A stretch of DNA of 64,000 bases. Origin: Bacillus carboniphilus (GTDB lineage Bacteria; Bacillota; Bacilli; Bacillales; JC228). The stretch lies in contig NZ_BAAADJ010000061.1 of the NCBI RefSeq assembly GCF_039522365.1, positions 1 through 64,000 on the forward strand, in the 5' to 3' direction. Shown here one piece after another: positions 50,768 through 59,161 of this stretch (position 1 is its first letter; the number at the start of each line of letters is the position of its first letter). Below the pieces are notes generated by a model. That model made no database searches and had not been told where the DNA came from. It saw only the letters and a list, made by a program, of their open reading frames with translations. The position numbers and the translations under genes were made by a program.

Positions 50768-52057
50768 TTAATGTAGGTCTACTAAATTCTTAGATTCTCC
50801 CGTTTGTGAATGGGCCTGTTTTACTAACAAACTTCCTTTTCTTAAGAAATAGAAAGCGATGATGAAAGTTAGAGATGCTCCATAGAAGAGAGCAGGATGG
50901 CTCCAGACGTCCATTAGTAACCCGAGAAGTCCTGGGGCAATAATAGCGGAGGCCATTGAAAATAAATAATACAACCCCGTAAAGAAACCAATTCTACTTT
51001 TTCCACCCAAATCCGCAACTAAAGGGTAAGCCTGAACGTTAATGAATGACCATGCAATCCCTCCTAAAAATAAAACAATCTGAAGGAGGAGGACCTGGTT
51101 ACTAATTGGTACAAAAGGTAACAACGGAATAATGATAAAGATAAGAGGAAGTAGTACCAAACCTACTAACATTATTGGTGCCTTTCCCCATTTACTCCCA
51201 AGTAAACCAGCTGGAATCGCGAAAAGAACAAATGATAAACTAAAGAATCCCAGTGTAAAACCGGCTGTACTTTCATCCATTTTCAAATGCTCTACTGCAT
51301 AAATCGTAAACTGAGATTCAATTCCGGTATAACCTATAAAATAAATAAAAATAGCAAGAAGAATAAAGAAGTGACCTCTAAATTCAGGTTTCTTTAATGT
51401 TTTTATTCCTTCACGTAACGAATTAGTTGCTTGGCTTTCATCCAATGAATCGCTAGTATTCGAAGCATAAGGTGGTTTTCGATCTACCGTAAAATAGAGC
51501 AGGACAAAGGTAATAAATAATAAAAGTCCAGCTACGATAAAAGGGTAAGCGCGGTCCACCCCATATAACTTCGATAATCCAAACAGTGCAACAATAGCTC
51601 CCACTCCACCCATAAAATTGATAATTCCATTAGCTGTTGAGCGTTTTTCTGGAGGAGTATGGTCAGGCATTAGAGCAATTACGGGTGCTCGATAGATGGT
51701 CATGGCTAGTAAAAACATAATATCTACGGCAATAAGAATCCAAAACGTAATCGTGGAAACAAAAGGGATCAGTATAAATGTAAGAGCTGCTATCGGCATT
51801 CCTACCACAAGAAAGGGAAGACGATTCCCAATCCGAGTACTCATTCTGTCTGACCACGCTCCAATTACCGGGATCAAAAGAACAGCTAGTAAATTATCAA
51901 GCCCCATTATGGCCCCACGGACAGCCTTACTATCAATATAATCCCCTAGAATGAGTGGCATATAGGCATTATAAAATGTCCAAACAAGCATTAAAGCAAA
52001 AAATCCGCTTCCAATCACAAATATTTTAGAATACAAAAATGGTCGTTCCTGTTTCAT
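50768..52057 (-). CDS. MFS transporter, glycoside/sugar type (SLC45/GPH-like)
   Basis: 429 aa, 12 hydrophobic segments. Early WTFYNAYMPLILGDYI and the conserved loop VIGAWSDRMSTRIGNRLPFL (D-R-xx-RxGRRRP type) mark the SLC45/GPH group of sugar symporters. ATG 52057 follows AAGAGGTGCTAT; a longer frame to 52102 lacks a site. Together with the downstream Gfo/Idh/MocA gene a sugar-derivative pathway is conceivable. Confidence 0.85.
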   Translation of the reverse strand: MKQERPFLYSKIFVIGSGFFALMLVWTFYNAYMPLILGDYIDSKAVRGAIMGLDNLLAVLLIPVIGAWSDRMSTRIGNRLPFLVVGMPIAALTFILIPFVSTITFWILIAVDIMFLLAMTIYRAPVIALMPDHTPPEKRSTANGIINFMGGVGAIVALFGLSKLYGVDRAYPFIVAGLLLFITFVLLYFTVDRKPPYASNTSDSLDESQATNSLREGIKTLKKPEFRGHFFILLAIFIYFIGYTGIESQFTIYAVEHLKMDESTAGFTLGFFSLSFVLFAIPAGLLGSKWGKAPIMLVGLVLLPLIFIIIPLLPFVPISNQVLLLQIVLFLGGIAWSFINVQAYPLVADLGGKSRIGFFTGLYYLFSMASAIIAPGLLGLLMDVWSHPALFYGASLTFIIAFYFLRKGSLLVKQAHSQTGESKNLVDLH

Positions 52058-52214
52058 ATAGCACCTCTTAAAAATTTGGATACTTATATATTCGGTTTTC
52101 AAAAGGTTTTTTCCTTTAATTTTCCTTACTTGATTCTGGTCGGAAGTACTTTTGGAAGATTCAGAAAAACTATTCAGTATTATATTTGAGATGTGGTACT
52201 ATAATAGGTATGTA

Positions 52215-52232
52215 TGAATGAATAATCATTCA
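52215..52232. promoter_or_regulatory. FadR-type operator
   Basis: TGAATGAATAATCATTCA matches the Bacillus FadR box TGAATGAMTANTCATTCA at every position. It ends 19 bp before the SCP2 gene start, so this gene is predicted to be repressed by FadR and induced by long-chain acyl-CoA. Confidence 0.8.
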
Positions 52233-52251
52233 TTATTGAAGGGGGATCACA

Positions 52252-52617
52252 ATGACCAAGACAATTGAGCAGTATTCACTTGAACAGATGATGAGTTTAA
52301 TTGAGAAAGCGCTGAATGAGAAAAATGAAGCTATACAGGATGTTAACAGTGTTTATCAATTCGATATTAAAGATGAGGATGTTGTAATTTATCAGCTACA
52401 ACTCAGCAATGGGGTTGCAAAGGTTACAAAAGGGTCCGAGTTAGAAGCCGTATGTACACTTAAAATGTCACTGGGTAGCTTCCGAAAGTTTTTGATTGGC
52501 AAACTTAATGGAACTACGGCCTTCATGATGGGGAAACTGAAGATAGACGGTGACCTTGGGAAAGCGATGAAGATAGAGAGTATTTTACGGCAGTATGATA
52601 TTGAGGAGTATTTATAA
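52252..52617 (+). CDS. SCP2 sterol-binding domain protein
   Basis: 121 aa single-domain SCP-2 protein: YQFDIKDEDVVIYQLQLSNGVAKVTKG, the strand/helix LKMSLGSFRKFLIGKLNGTTAFMMGKLKIDGDLGKAMKIESIL. These bind acyl-lipids in a hydrophobic tunnel. AAGGGGG upstream. The perfect FadR operator in front ties it to fatty-acid degradation. Confidence 0.9.
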   Translation: MTKTIEQYSLEQMMSLIEKALNEKNEAIQDVNSVYQFDIKDEDVVIYQLQLSNGVAKVTKGSELEAVCTLKMSLGSFRKFLIGKLNGTTAFMMGKLKIDGDLGKAMKIESILRQYDIEEYL

Positions 52618-52624
52618 AGAGTGG

Positions 52625-52652
52625 AAAGGGCCAGGGATAGGTCCTTTTTTGT
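52625..52652 (+). terminator. intrinsic terminator of the SCP2 gene
   Basis: AAGGGCC pairs with GGTCCTT (one G-U), then TTTTTT. Confidence 0.8.
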
Positions 52653-52707
52653 TTTCCTGATTATGTCCATATGCTGGTTATTGTTCTGGCTTTGAAAGGG
52701 TTTAGAG

Positions 52708-52903
52708 AAAACTAGGAAATAAATCTAGTTTATGTTCTGGTTTTAGAATTGGAGGTTACAAACTAGGAGATAAATCCAATTTATGTTCTAATTTTTATAC
52801 AGGGAGGGGGCAAACCAGGAGATAAATCCAGTTTATGTTCTAGTTTTTAGAGTTGGAGGTTAGAACTAGGAGATAAAAACAGTTTATCCTCTGGTTTTGA
52901 AAA
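52708..52903. repeat. intergenic tandem array, period about 52 bp
   Basis: Four units starting at 52708, 52760, 52812 and 52863, preceded by a partial one. Each has AACTAGGAGATAAATCCAG and then TTTATGTTCTAGTTTT, which fold as a hairpin (AAACTAG/CTAGTTT with inner ATAAA/TTTAT), followed by a GGAGG-containing spacer. Units differ at several positions. No ORF spans it. Confidence 0.9.
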
Positions 52904-52946
52904 AAAGCCCTGGTAATCATTCCATAAATCCAACAAACGCATGAAA

Positions 52947-52973
52947 AGAGTGGCCAATAGCCGCGGCCACTCT
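52947..52973. terminator. intrinsic terminator of the 333-aa DUF3231 gene
   Basis: AGAGTGGCC/GGCCACTCT overlapping the stop codon, TTTTC after it on the minus strand. Confidence 0.85.
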
Positions 52974-53973
52974 ACTTCGTTAACTGATTTCTATCTTCCA
53001 TTTGCGGAGGTTGTTCTAACCAGCCATTCTTTGCCATAATTTTTCCACCGTCTTGACCAAAGGTTAAAATATCTTTCGCCGTTCCAATCATGGTCAACGG
53101 TAAATCACTTCTTAAACTAAAGGTAGTTCCAATGGCATTACTTCCTAAACCGAAGTTACTGAATAAACTCGTGCAATACATCATGAGTTTATCTGAGAAA
53201 GGTGCAACCTTCGATGTAGTTGCCTTCGCTCCCCACGTAGCAGGAGGCTGGATGTCACTTTGAAGTAGTATTTTTGTATAATCTGTTACTATTTTTTTGG
53301 ATAACTCTTTCCCTGCAATAAAATACTTTTTTACATCCGGCTCATTGGCTACCTGTGCAAACCCCGTCATCATTTGCATACCAAAGACATTTGTTTCAAT
53401 CGCAAAATATATGTATGAAACCTCCACCGTATTTAGCGCTCTTTTATCTGAAAAAAGGTTGAAACCAGACATATAATTTGTACTTTCCGCAAATTCTACC
53501 GCTTTTGGCATTGTTACAGCAGGAGAGGGTGATAAGACACGGTGGTCTTGTAAATATTCTACGCATTCGCCATAAATGCTTTGATATAGTCCAGTCAGTT
53601 CTTTGTATAAAAGAACAAGATCTTTTCTATAAGACATACTTAAGTGAAGAGTATGTAATCCAGTACCTATTTGCACCAATGTACGAAGGAACATAATATC
53701 AAACATGTTATCAAAGAGCTTTGGTACATCTTTATTTACATCCTGTTCCGTAAAGCCTACAGGTATAACAGCTCCTTCACTTGTAAAAAGAACCTTTAGT
53801 TTTTCTACTACTTGTACAACCTTTTGATGTGAAGTCGATAAAATTTCACGAGCACGTTCATCATCTGCTTTTTCAATGAAATATTCTAAAATCCTCTGAA
53901 CCATGGTTTTTTCTTGGTAGGTCATCCACAGTGTAGCTAATTCGCTAGAGCTTAATGGTGTTTTATTCGGCAT
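52972..53973 (-). CDS. DUF3231 family protein (two-unit form)
   Basis: 333 aa, same two-half plan as the proteins at 15.4 and 16.5 kb: SSSELATLWMTYQEKTMVQRILEYFIEKADDE, VIPVGFTEQDVNKDVPKLFDNM, DKRALNTVEVSYIYFAIET, and KNGWLEQPPQM at the end. AAGGAGG upstream. Monocistronic. Fourth DUF3231 gene of the window. Confidence 0.87.
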   Translation of the reverse strand: MPNKTPLSSSELATLWMTYQEKTMVQRILEYFIEKADDERAREILSTSHQKVVQVVEKLKVLFTSEGAVIPVGFTEQDVNKDVPKLFDNMFDIMFLRTLVQIGTGLHTLHLSMSYRKDLVLLYKELTGLYQSIYGECVEYLQDHRVLSPSPAVTMPKAVEFAESTNYMSGFNLFSDKRALNTVEVSYIYFAIETNVFGMQMMTGFAQVANEPDVKKYFIAGKELSKKIVTDYTKILLQSDIQPPATWGAKATTSKVAPFSDKLMMYCTSLFSNFGLGSNAIGTTFSLRSDLPLTMIGTAKDILTFGQDGGKIMAKNGWLEQPPQMEDRNQLTK

Positions 53974-54022
53974 GTGAAACCTCCTTAGGTGATTCTAGAC
54001 CATTTATTCCCACATAATTTTA

Positions 54023-54502
54023 TTATGTTTTTTTTACTGACATCCATTCTTCCTTTTTTAAAAAATTATTAGTCATTCTATGATTGATCCAGACCCCCAA
54101 ATAGATGAATATGTATTTCGGGAGCGAATATATTAGTTTCCATCCGCTGTATTTAATGAGAAGAATCTGTACAAAAACCCATTCTAAACTCCATATAATC
54201 AAAATAAAGGCAAAGAAATAGAGTATCATAGTCCGAAACTTATGGTGAAATGGAAACCAATTCAGAAATAATAAACTGGTAATCGAATAGAAAGTGATTC
54301 GTACAAAGAAATCGGTGTAGTGGACATCAGGATTCTCCGTGTAATAATAGAGCTCATATTTCCCCTTGAAAATAGCATCCCACACTAACCCGAAATAAAG
54401 CACAAAAAAGATAGTACTATATATCCCAATTCCATTGATTTTTTTAGGAGTCCACCAATATAAAATTGAAAGGAGGATAAGAATGATTAGAAATCCGAAC
54501 AT
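54023..54502 (-). CDS. CBO0543 family membrane protein
   Basis: 159 aa with five hydrophobic segments. WWTPKKINGIGIYSTIFFVLYFGLVWDAIFKGKYELYYY, NPDVHYTDFFVRITFY and WKLIYSLPKYIFIYLGVWINHR are the pattern of the CBO0543 family of spore-formers. It overlaps its paralogue upstream by 16 bp. Function unknown. Confidence 0.8.
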   Translation of the reverse strand: MFGFLIILILLSILYWWTPKKINGIGIYSTIFFVLYFGLVWDAIFKGKYELYYYTENPDVHYTDFFVRITFYSITSLLFLNWFPFHHKFRTMILYFFAFILIIWSLEWVFVQILLIKYSGWKLIYSLPKYIFIYLGVWINHRMTNNFLKKEEWMSVKKT

Positions 54503-54960
54503 GTAATCCCTCTTTTAATGAGCAAACGAACCCACTTAAGATTTAGTAATAATATGATAAATAATAAAGGGTAAATCGGTGCTGAATACCAGGTACGCCA
54601 GCCTTGATAGTTGAAGAGATCGGAGTGGTTGGCGGCAAACCATTCATAGAGTAATGAAAAAATGGTCCAAACAAAAATATAAATGTATTTTTTTAATAGC
54701 GAGCTTTTATAAGGAAATAGATTGAGGAATAAAATATTTACCGCTGGATAAATGCCAATCCCAGCAACCAAATCCATATAATGTACACCTGGTTTAAAGT
54801 AAGAATAAAGCTTGTACATGCCTCCCAAAATAGAATCTGCTAGTAAGGCGAGGTACAAGGAAAAGAAGGAAGTGACATACATTTCAAGCTTTGTCACTTG
54901 TTTTGGGATTTTCCAAATTATTAACCAAAAAATCGTGATGGTAGCTACCATTAAAATCAT
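54487..54960 (-). CDS. CBO0543 family membrane protein
   Basis: 157 aa paralogue with the same plan: IWKIPKQVTKLEMYVTSFFSLYLALLADSILGGMYKLYSYF, GVHYMDLVAGIGIYPAVNILF and QGWRTWYSAPIYPLLF. The start has no strong binding site; ATG 54951 is an alternative. Tandem pair with the downstream gene, so a local duplication. Confidence 0.78.
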   Translation of the reverse strand: MILMVATITIFWLIIWKIPKQVTKLEMYVTSFFSLYLALLADSILGGMYKLYSYFKPGVHYMDLVAGIGIYPAVNILFLNLFPYKSSLLKKYIYIFVWTIFSLLYEWFAANHSDLFNYQGWRTWYSAPIYPLLFIILLLNLKWVRLLIKRGITCSDF

Positions 54961-55035
54961 TCTTAAATCATCCAGTTTATTTTTTTTGATGGTTGTTAAA
55001 TCATTTTATTCTTTCACATGTAATCGCGTTTTATG

Positions 55036-55072
55036 TAAAAAGACCTGCTCTCCATGATGGAAGAACAGGTCT
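55036..55072 (-). terminator. intrinsic terminator of mgtE
   Basis: AGACCTG/CAGGTCT with GGA/TCC inside and TTTTTAC after it on the minus strand. Confidence 0.85.
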
Positions 55073-55077
55073 AAATT

Positions 55078-56433
55078 TTATAATAGGCTTGTTAAAAAGA
55101 ATGTCGCGAGTCCGAAATATATAAATAGAGATAAAATGTCATTAATGGTTGTAATTAGCGGACCCGAGGCAATTGCGGGGTCAATATTTATTTTGTAAAG
55201 TAGGATCGGAATAATGGTTCCAGCCAGCGTCCCGAAAATGAGTGTTAAGAGAAGGGAAGCGCCAATCACAAACCCTAACACTAAGGACTGTTGCCATATA
55301 GCTGCAACGCCAAAAATCAAAATTCCACAAGTAATTCCAATCATGAGTCCTACTTTACTTTCTCTCCATATTAACTTTAGAATTTGATTCGCCTCTAATT
55401 TAGTAGAAGATAACCCGCGAATAACCACAGCGAGTGACTGTGTACCTGTGTTCCCCGTCATACCCGCAATCATTGGCATAAAAAAAGCTAAAGCCACTAC
55501 TTGATCTAATGTATTTTGAAAAGTACTAATTATACTACCTGATATTAGTCCTATGAATAATAAGAGTACTAGCCAAGGTAATCTTCGAAAAGAAGCTACC
55601 GTTGCGGGTGTGTCAAAGGTAATATCTTTACCTGTCGCAGCGAATTTTTCATAATCTTCATTGGCCTCTTTAATGAAGACGTCGATAATGTCATCAACTG
55701 TTACAATACCGACTAATTCTTTGTTGTCATCGACAATCGGAATGGCTAAAAAGTCGTAGCGTTCAAACAGGCCTGCGAGCTCTTCCTGATCCATGTATAC
55801 ATTAGCCGAAATTACCCGACTAAACATAATAGACGCGACCTTGTCTTCTGGATTACTTAATATTAAATCACGATAGGAGAGCACTCCTTTTAGCCGCCGA
55901 CTTTCATCAATCACATAGAAATAGTTAATATTCTCAGCAATTTCAAGGAAACTGCGTAATTTTTGAATAGCTTGTTCAACTGTCGAATCATCTTTAATCC
56001 AGACATAGCGGTTATTCATCAAACGTCCAGCTGAGTCTGGAGGGTAGTCAATGATCGACTGGACAACCTCGACTTCATGCTTTTCCATAATAGAGAGGTA
56101 ATATTGACGAGTCTCTTCATCAAATCCTTCTAAAATAAAGGCGAGGTCATCGTTTTCCATTTTGCGTAAAACTTGTTGAAGCAATGAACGCTTCATGAGC
56201 TGCAGAGCGATGGTTTGCAACGGCTTTTCTAGTTCTACAATCAATGCAGAAATGAGGTCTACCGGGAGTGAATTGATGAAATTCGGGTGATGTTTCCTTG
56301 GGATAGCCTGGTAAAGTTGAGCAATATCATAGGGCTGCAGCTCTTCTATAATCTTATTAAACTCTGTTTTTTTTCTTTCTTTTAAGAGTCTAATAGTTTT
56401 CAAAACCAATTCGTCGATGTAGTGTTCTGTCAC
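55078..56433 (-). CDS. mgtE: MgtE magnesium channel/transporter
   Basis: 451 aa. N-terminal helical domain (residues 1-130), paired CBS domains (about 135-255; LMNNRYVWIKDDSTVEQAIQKL, VVTVDDIIDVFIKEA) that sense Mg2+, then five transmembrane helices (about 285-450) including PMIAGMTGNTGTQSLAVVIRGL, the pore-side signature. GTG start with AGGAGGGGG 7 nt upstream; an ATG at 56435 in another frame stops at once. Expression is under the upstream M-box. Confidence 0.95.
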   Translation of the reverse strand: MTEHYIDELVLKTIRLLKERKKTEFNKIIEELQPYDIAQLYQAIPRKHHPNFINSLPVDLISALIVELEKPLQTIALQLMKRSLLQQVLRKMENDDLAFILEGFDEETRQYYLSIMEKHEVEVVQSIIDYPPDSAGRLMNNRYVWIKDDSTVEQAIQKLRSFLEIAENINYFYVIDESRRLKGVLSYRDLILSNPEDKVASIMFSRVISANVYMDQEELAGLFERYDFLAIPIVDDNKELVGIVTVDDIIDVFIKEANEDYEKFAATGKDITFDTPATVASFRRLPWLVLLLFIGLISGSIISTFQNTLDQVVALAFFMPMIAGMTGNTGTQSLAVVIRGLSSTKLEANQILKLIWRESKVGLMIGITCGILIFGVAAIWQQSLVLGFVIGASLLLTLIFGTLAGTIIPILLYKINIDPAIASGPLITTINDILSLFIYFGLATFFLTSLL

Positions 56434-56452
56434 ATGGTTTCCCCCTCCTGAA

Positions 56453-56491
56453 TCTGGGGACTATGTGCAGCAAAGAGTGGTCGTCCCCAGA
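56453..56491 (-). promoter_or_regulatory. stable hairpin just before the mgtE ribosome binding site
   Basis: TCTGGGGAC/GTCCCCAGA, a perfect 9-bp stem with a 21-base loop, ending next to AGGAGGGGG of mgtE. No T run follows, so it is not a terminator on this strand. Confidence 0.7.
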
Positions 56492-56535
56492 CTACTATTT
56501 AGTTTTGGCCTTCTCGATTCTCCGGGTCCTTCCAT
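56461..56535 (-). CDS. possible 24-codon leader ORF between M-box and mgtE
   Basis: GGAGGTG is followed by 9 nt and an ATG at 56535 opening a frame of 24 codons (starts MEGPGESRRPKLN, ends TLCCT) that stops at 56461, inside the hairpin at 56453-56491. Good ribosome-site spacing is the only coding evidence. It could be a leader peptide coupling translation to mgtE, or a chance frame. Confidence 0.35.
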   Translation of the reverse strand: MEGPGESRRPKLNSSLGTTTLCCT

Positions 56536-56557
56536 TCTTTTACTCACCTCCGTAATA

Positions 56558-56588
56558 ATAAAAAAGTACACCTCGAATAAAGGTGTAC
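56558..56588 (-). terminator. M-box-controlled terminator
   Basis: GTACACCT/AGGTGTAC with loop TTATTCG and TTTTTT after it on the minus strand; located directly downstream of the M-box. Confidence 0.9.
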
Positions 56589-56595
56589 GTGTTGA

Positions 56596-56769
56596 ACCCA
56601 ATCACTAGACCTTCATTCGTAGAGCTTTAGCACTGAACGGCATAGGCAACAATGTTGCCAGCTACATTAAAAACCACCTTATGTCGATGGTTCCTGTTGA
56701 CCCATTGGCGTCTTTGGACGTTTTTGGGCAGCAGCATATCTCCGGACAGGAGCCTCACCTAACGAAGTA
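56596..56769 (-). promoter_or_regulatory. M-box (ykoK) magnesium riboswitch
   Basis: Minus-strand sequence contains the conserved blocks CGTTAGGTGAGGCTCCTGT, GATATGCTGCTGCCC, GTCCAAAGACGCCAATGGG, ATCGACATAAGGTGG and GTGCTAAAGCTCTACGA in the usual order. Bound Mg2+ is known to favour termination. The terminator at 56558 and mgtE follow. Confidence 0.95.
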
Positions 56770-56939
56770 TTTAATTTCTATTTGAGATTAGTAGAAAAAT
56801 CCCTAAATGTCAACCATTTTACATACATTTTGTGAGGCGTGAGGTCTACATATATATGTATTCAATTATCTGTAAAAAGTGTGCTAGACTTCTGCCTAAA
56901 AATGTTAAAATGAGGGTAAAGGGGGACCTTCCATTCATT

Positions 56940-57617
56940 ATGTGTGAACAAATTCTTTTACAATACCAAGATGATTTACATAGATACTGTCGTTCGCTAA
57001 CAGGGACTCCTTGGGATGCGGAGGACCTATATCAAGAAACACTTGTTAAAGGAATGAAGAACTCAAATATATTGACACAACACCCTGCCCCTAAAGCCTA
57101 TTTATTTCGTGTCGCTTCCAATGCTTGGATTGATGAATGTAGAAGGCGAAAGGCAGACGTAGGGTTGCCGGTTGGGTATGAGACAGCAGACACTTTAATT
57201 TTAGTGGACCCACTAGAAGTGAAGGAATCAGTAGAAAAATTGGCAGCACAGTTACCACCATTTCAAGCGGTCATCTTTTTATTGGTAGATGTGTTTTTAT
57301 ACTCGACCAGAGAGGTAGGAGAGATGCTAGACAAAACGGAAGGTGCCGTAAAAGCGGCCTTACACAGAGGGAGACAGCGTCTGGCCACTGGAGAACATCC
57401 ATTGAGAAAAAGAGATAGGTTGGAACCTGCAGAACAGTTGAATTTAATCCAGCAATTCCTCAAAGCCTTTCGGAATCAAAAACCAGAATTGATTGCTCGG
57501 GCATACCGACAATTAACAGAAGTCGGTTTACGTGCAGAGCGTTATTTTTCTGGAGGAACATATTATTTTACCTTCTATGATCCAGAGGGAAATGCATTTT
57601 CTGTGATAGCTGAATAA
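56940..57617 (+). CDS. ECF-like sigma-70 family RNA polymerase sigma factor
   Basis: 225 aa. Region 2 (residues 8-70: LLQYQDDLHRYCRSLTGTPWDAEDLYQETLVKGM) and region 4 (about 105-150: AQLPPFQAVIFLLVDVFLYSTREVGEMLDKTEGAVKAALHRGRQRL) are clear. An extra C-terminal part (about 165-225, LIQQFLKAFRNQKPELIARAYRQ...) resembles the SnoaL-like extension of ECF41-type factors that self-regulate. The start is uncertain: ATG 56940 has GGGGG rather far upstream and ATG 56910 is possible. No anti-sigma gene adjoins. Confidence 0.85.
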   Translation: MCEQILLQYQDDLHRYCRSLTGTPWDAEDLYQETLVKGMKNSNILTQHPAPKAYLFRVASNAWIDECRRRKADVGLPVGYETADTLILVDPLEVKESVEKLAAQLPPFQAVIFLLVDVFLYSTREVGEMLDKTEGAVKAALHRGRQRLATGEHPLRKRDRLEPAEQLNLIQQFLKAFRNQKPELIARAYRQLTEVGLRAERYFSGGTYYFTFYDPEGNAFSVIAE

Positions 57618-57698
57618 AAAATTTCTAATTTAAGCGTACCTAATTAGTAGATTCATCCGTGTATAGGGTGAAAACAACTTTTAAGGGGAGAAAAAAGG

Positions 57699-58061
57699 AT
57701 GAAAATCAAGAACAGAATTAACACATGCTTTATTCATTTAAAGGATTTAGAAAAGGCTAAGGAATGGTACAAGATGGTATTCCCATTTGAAATTGAATCA
57801 GAAAAAGAAGGGGACTATGTTTCATTTAAAATGGAAGGGACAGGCCTAGTATTACTTCAAACTCATCATAAGGAGATCACTCCTTTACCTTATTCTGTTT
57901 TCTTTTTTGAAACAAACGATGTGGATGGGGTTTTTCAGGAACTTCAGGAAAAGGGAGTAAAGACCGACCCCATTACATCTTACGGTGAAGGTATGAGGGG
58001 TTGTAGCGTTTATGACCCAGAAGGAAATATTCTACTAATTTGTACACCGCCTGTTGAATAG
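57699..58061 (+). CDS. VOC-family (glyoxalase/bleomycin resistance-like) protein
   Basis: 120 aa, one vicinal-oxygen-chelate domain: NTCFIHLKDLEKAKEWYKMVF, GTGLVLLQTHHKE, FFFETNDVDGVFQELQEKGV and CSVYDPEGNILLIC. The typical metal-ligand Glu/His positions are only partly filled, so the activity is open. AAGGGGAG upstream. Confidence 0.87.
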   Translation: MKIKNRINTCFIHLKDLEKAKEWYKMVFPFEIESEKEGDYVSFKMEGTGLVLLQTHHKEITPLPYSVFFFETNDVDGVFQELQEKGVKTDPITSYGEGMRGCSVYDPEGNILLICTPPVE

Positions 58062-58250
58062 TTAATAGGGATGGCCTGTTTAAAGAACCAGGCCATCTTT
58101 TTATAATTATTGAGCAGTATACCCAACGTCTACCAATAGGTTTGTACCCGTCGTAAAGTCATTTTTACTTAAATAGAAAATCACAATTTCATCATAAAAT
58201 AGAGGCCCAATTACATATTGGAATTGATTAAATGAGCAAAAGAGGAAGGC

Positions 58251-58287
58251 ATTAACATTGATTTTTAGGAGGACAAGGTATATTATA
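58251..58287 (+). promoter_or_regulatory. sigma-A promoter of the structured RNA
   Basis: TTGATT, 17 bp spacer, TATTAT, in the 1.1 kb without a confident protein gene between 58062 and 59161; transcription would start near 58292. Confidence 0.7.
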
Positions 58288-58291
58288 TATA

Positions 58292-58534
58292 TACAAGCTG
58301 CATTGCTCGTAAGTCTACGTAAAGTTTTAACCTTTAAACTTATATAGGGAGTTTAACATTGAAACCGAAATGACATGTTTCTGTCTACATGACATGGAAA
58401 ACAGGCAGGAAGGTTTCTGCGAACACCCACTTTGAGGAGTGGTGGTTTAAAACTTTCTTATTTGAGAATACGGCAAAGGCGGCTCTAATAATTGCTTATT
58501 CAAACCAGTTCCGGTAGGGGGAACTGGTTTTTTG
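58292..58534 (+). ncRNA. standalone structured RNA, about 240 nt
   Basis: Bounded by a good promoter and a strong terminator, with no ORF. AAAGTTTTAACC near 58308-58320 pairs with GGTTTAAAACTTT near 58447-58460, enclosing GAAACC/GGTTTC and a CACCCACT/AGTGGTG hairpin. AAGTTT/AAACTT offers a competing local hairpin. No riboswitch-like coding gene follows for 600 bp. The AAGTTTTAACCTTT segment recalls the template region of the second 6S RNA of Bacillus as I remember it; this assignment is a guess. Confidence 0.6.
58502..58534 (+). terminator. intrinsic terminator of the structured RNA
   Basis: AAACCAGTTCC/GGAACTGGTTT followed by TTTTTG. Confidence 0.93.
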
Positions 58535-58574
58535 TTTTTATAAATTTGCAGATGAGGAGCGGGGGCTGGTGTGG

Positions 58575-58742
58575 CGCACTCAAATCGGAAAACTCGCACT
58601 CATTTGGTACAAATGTGCACTCAAACGTTTGTTTTTCGCACTCAAACGTAATATCGCACTTAAAACTAAATTTTCGCACTTAAATTCAAAAAATCGCACT
58701 CATTTAAATATTTTCGCACTCAAATCACAATTTGCGCACAAA
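58575..58742. repeat. intergenic tandem array, period about 20 bp
   Basis: Nine occurrences of a CGCACTCAAA-like core at 58575, 58594, 58616, 58637, 58655, 58675, 58695, 58715 and 58735, each followed by about 10 bp of AT-rich, variable sequence. The core is better conserved than the spacers. No ORF is convincing across it. Confidence 0.9.
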
Positions 58743-59009
58743 CCACTCCAAAAAACAACATCCACACCTCATATTCATCACAATCCACCCATACCCAACC
58801 CTGTCAAGAACACCAACAACCTAAATAACTACCACACTAACCAAAAAACTCCCTCATAAAATCAGATTCTGCTAAAAAGTCAGTCCAAAATCCAAAAAAA
58901 TTTATAAAAAATCGGCTTTTTAATAAATAAAAATCCTTCAAAACATTTGTAAAATATTGTCGAATTCTGAAAATTTTAAAAAAGGTATGGTAATGTATCC
59001 CATACCTGT

Positions 59010-59100
59010 GATATATTATCTCCATATTACGAAAGTGTTACAGAAATATAATAAATATTTCACAAAGGTAACACTGGTGTTTCTATTTAAGGGGGTGATT
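59010..59100 (+). promoter_or_regulatory. promoter and extended SD-like leader element, first oppA-type gene
   Basis: TGATATATT (extended -10, near 59019) and AAGGGGGTGATT at 59089-59100, which is complementary to the 3' end of 16S rRNA over about 11 of 12 bases yet has no start codon at normal distance. The gene starts 61 nt further on with its own GGGGGAG site. Resembles mRNA-stabilising STAB-SD elements. Confidence 0.55.
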
Positions 59101-59161
59101 ACTAGTAATCTATAAATCCTAGTTTTTTAGATTTGTTGAAATCAAAGGGGGAGTCAATTCA

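Noticed and set aside
58575-58742. CRISPR array
   Set aside because: Cores of about 10 bp and spacers of about 10 bp are far too short, and no cas genes are present.
58492-58859. Two plus-strand frames across the 20-bp array
   Set aside because: They overlap the RNA terminator and the repeat array, lack ribosome sites and give low-complexity peptides.
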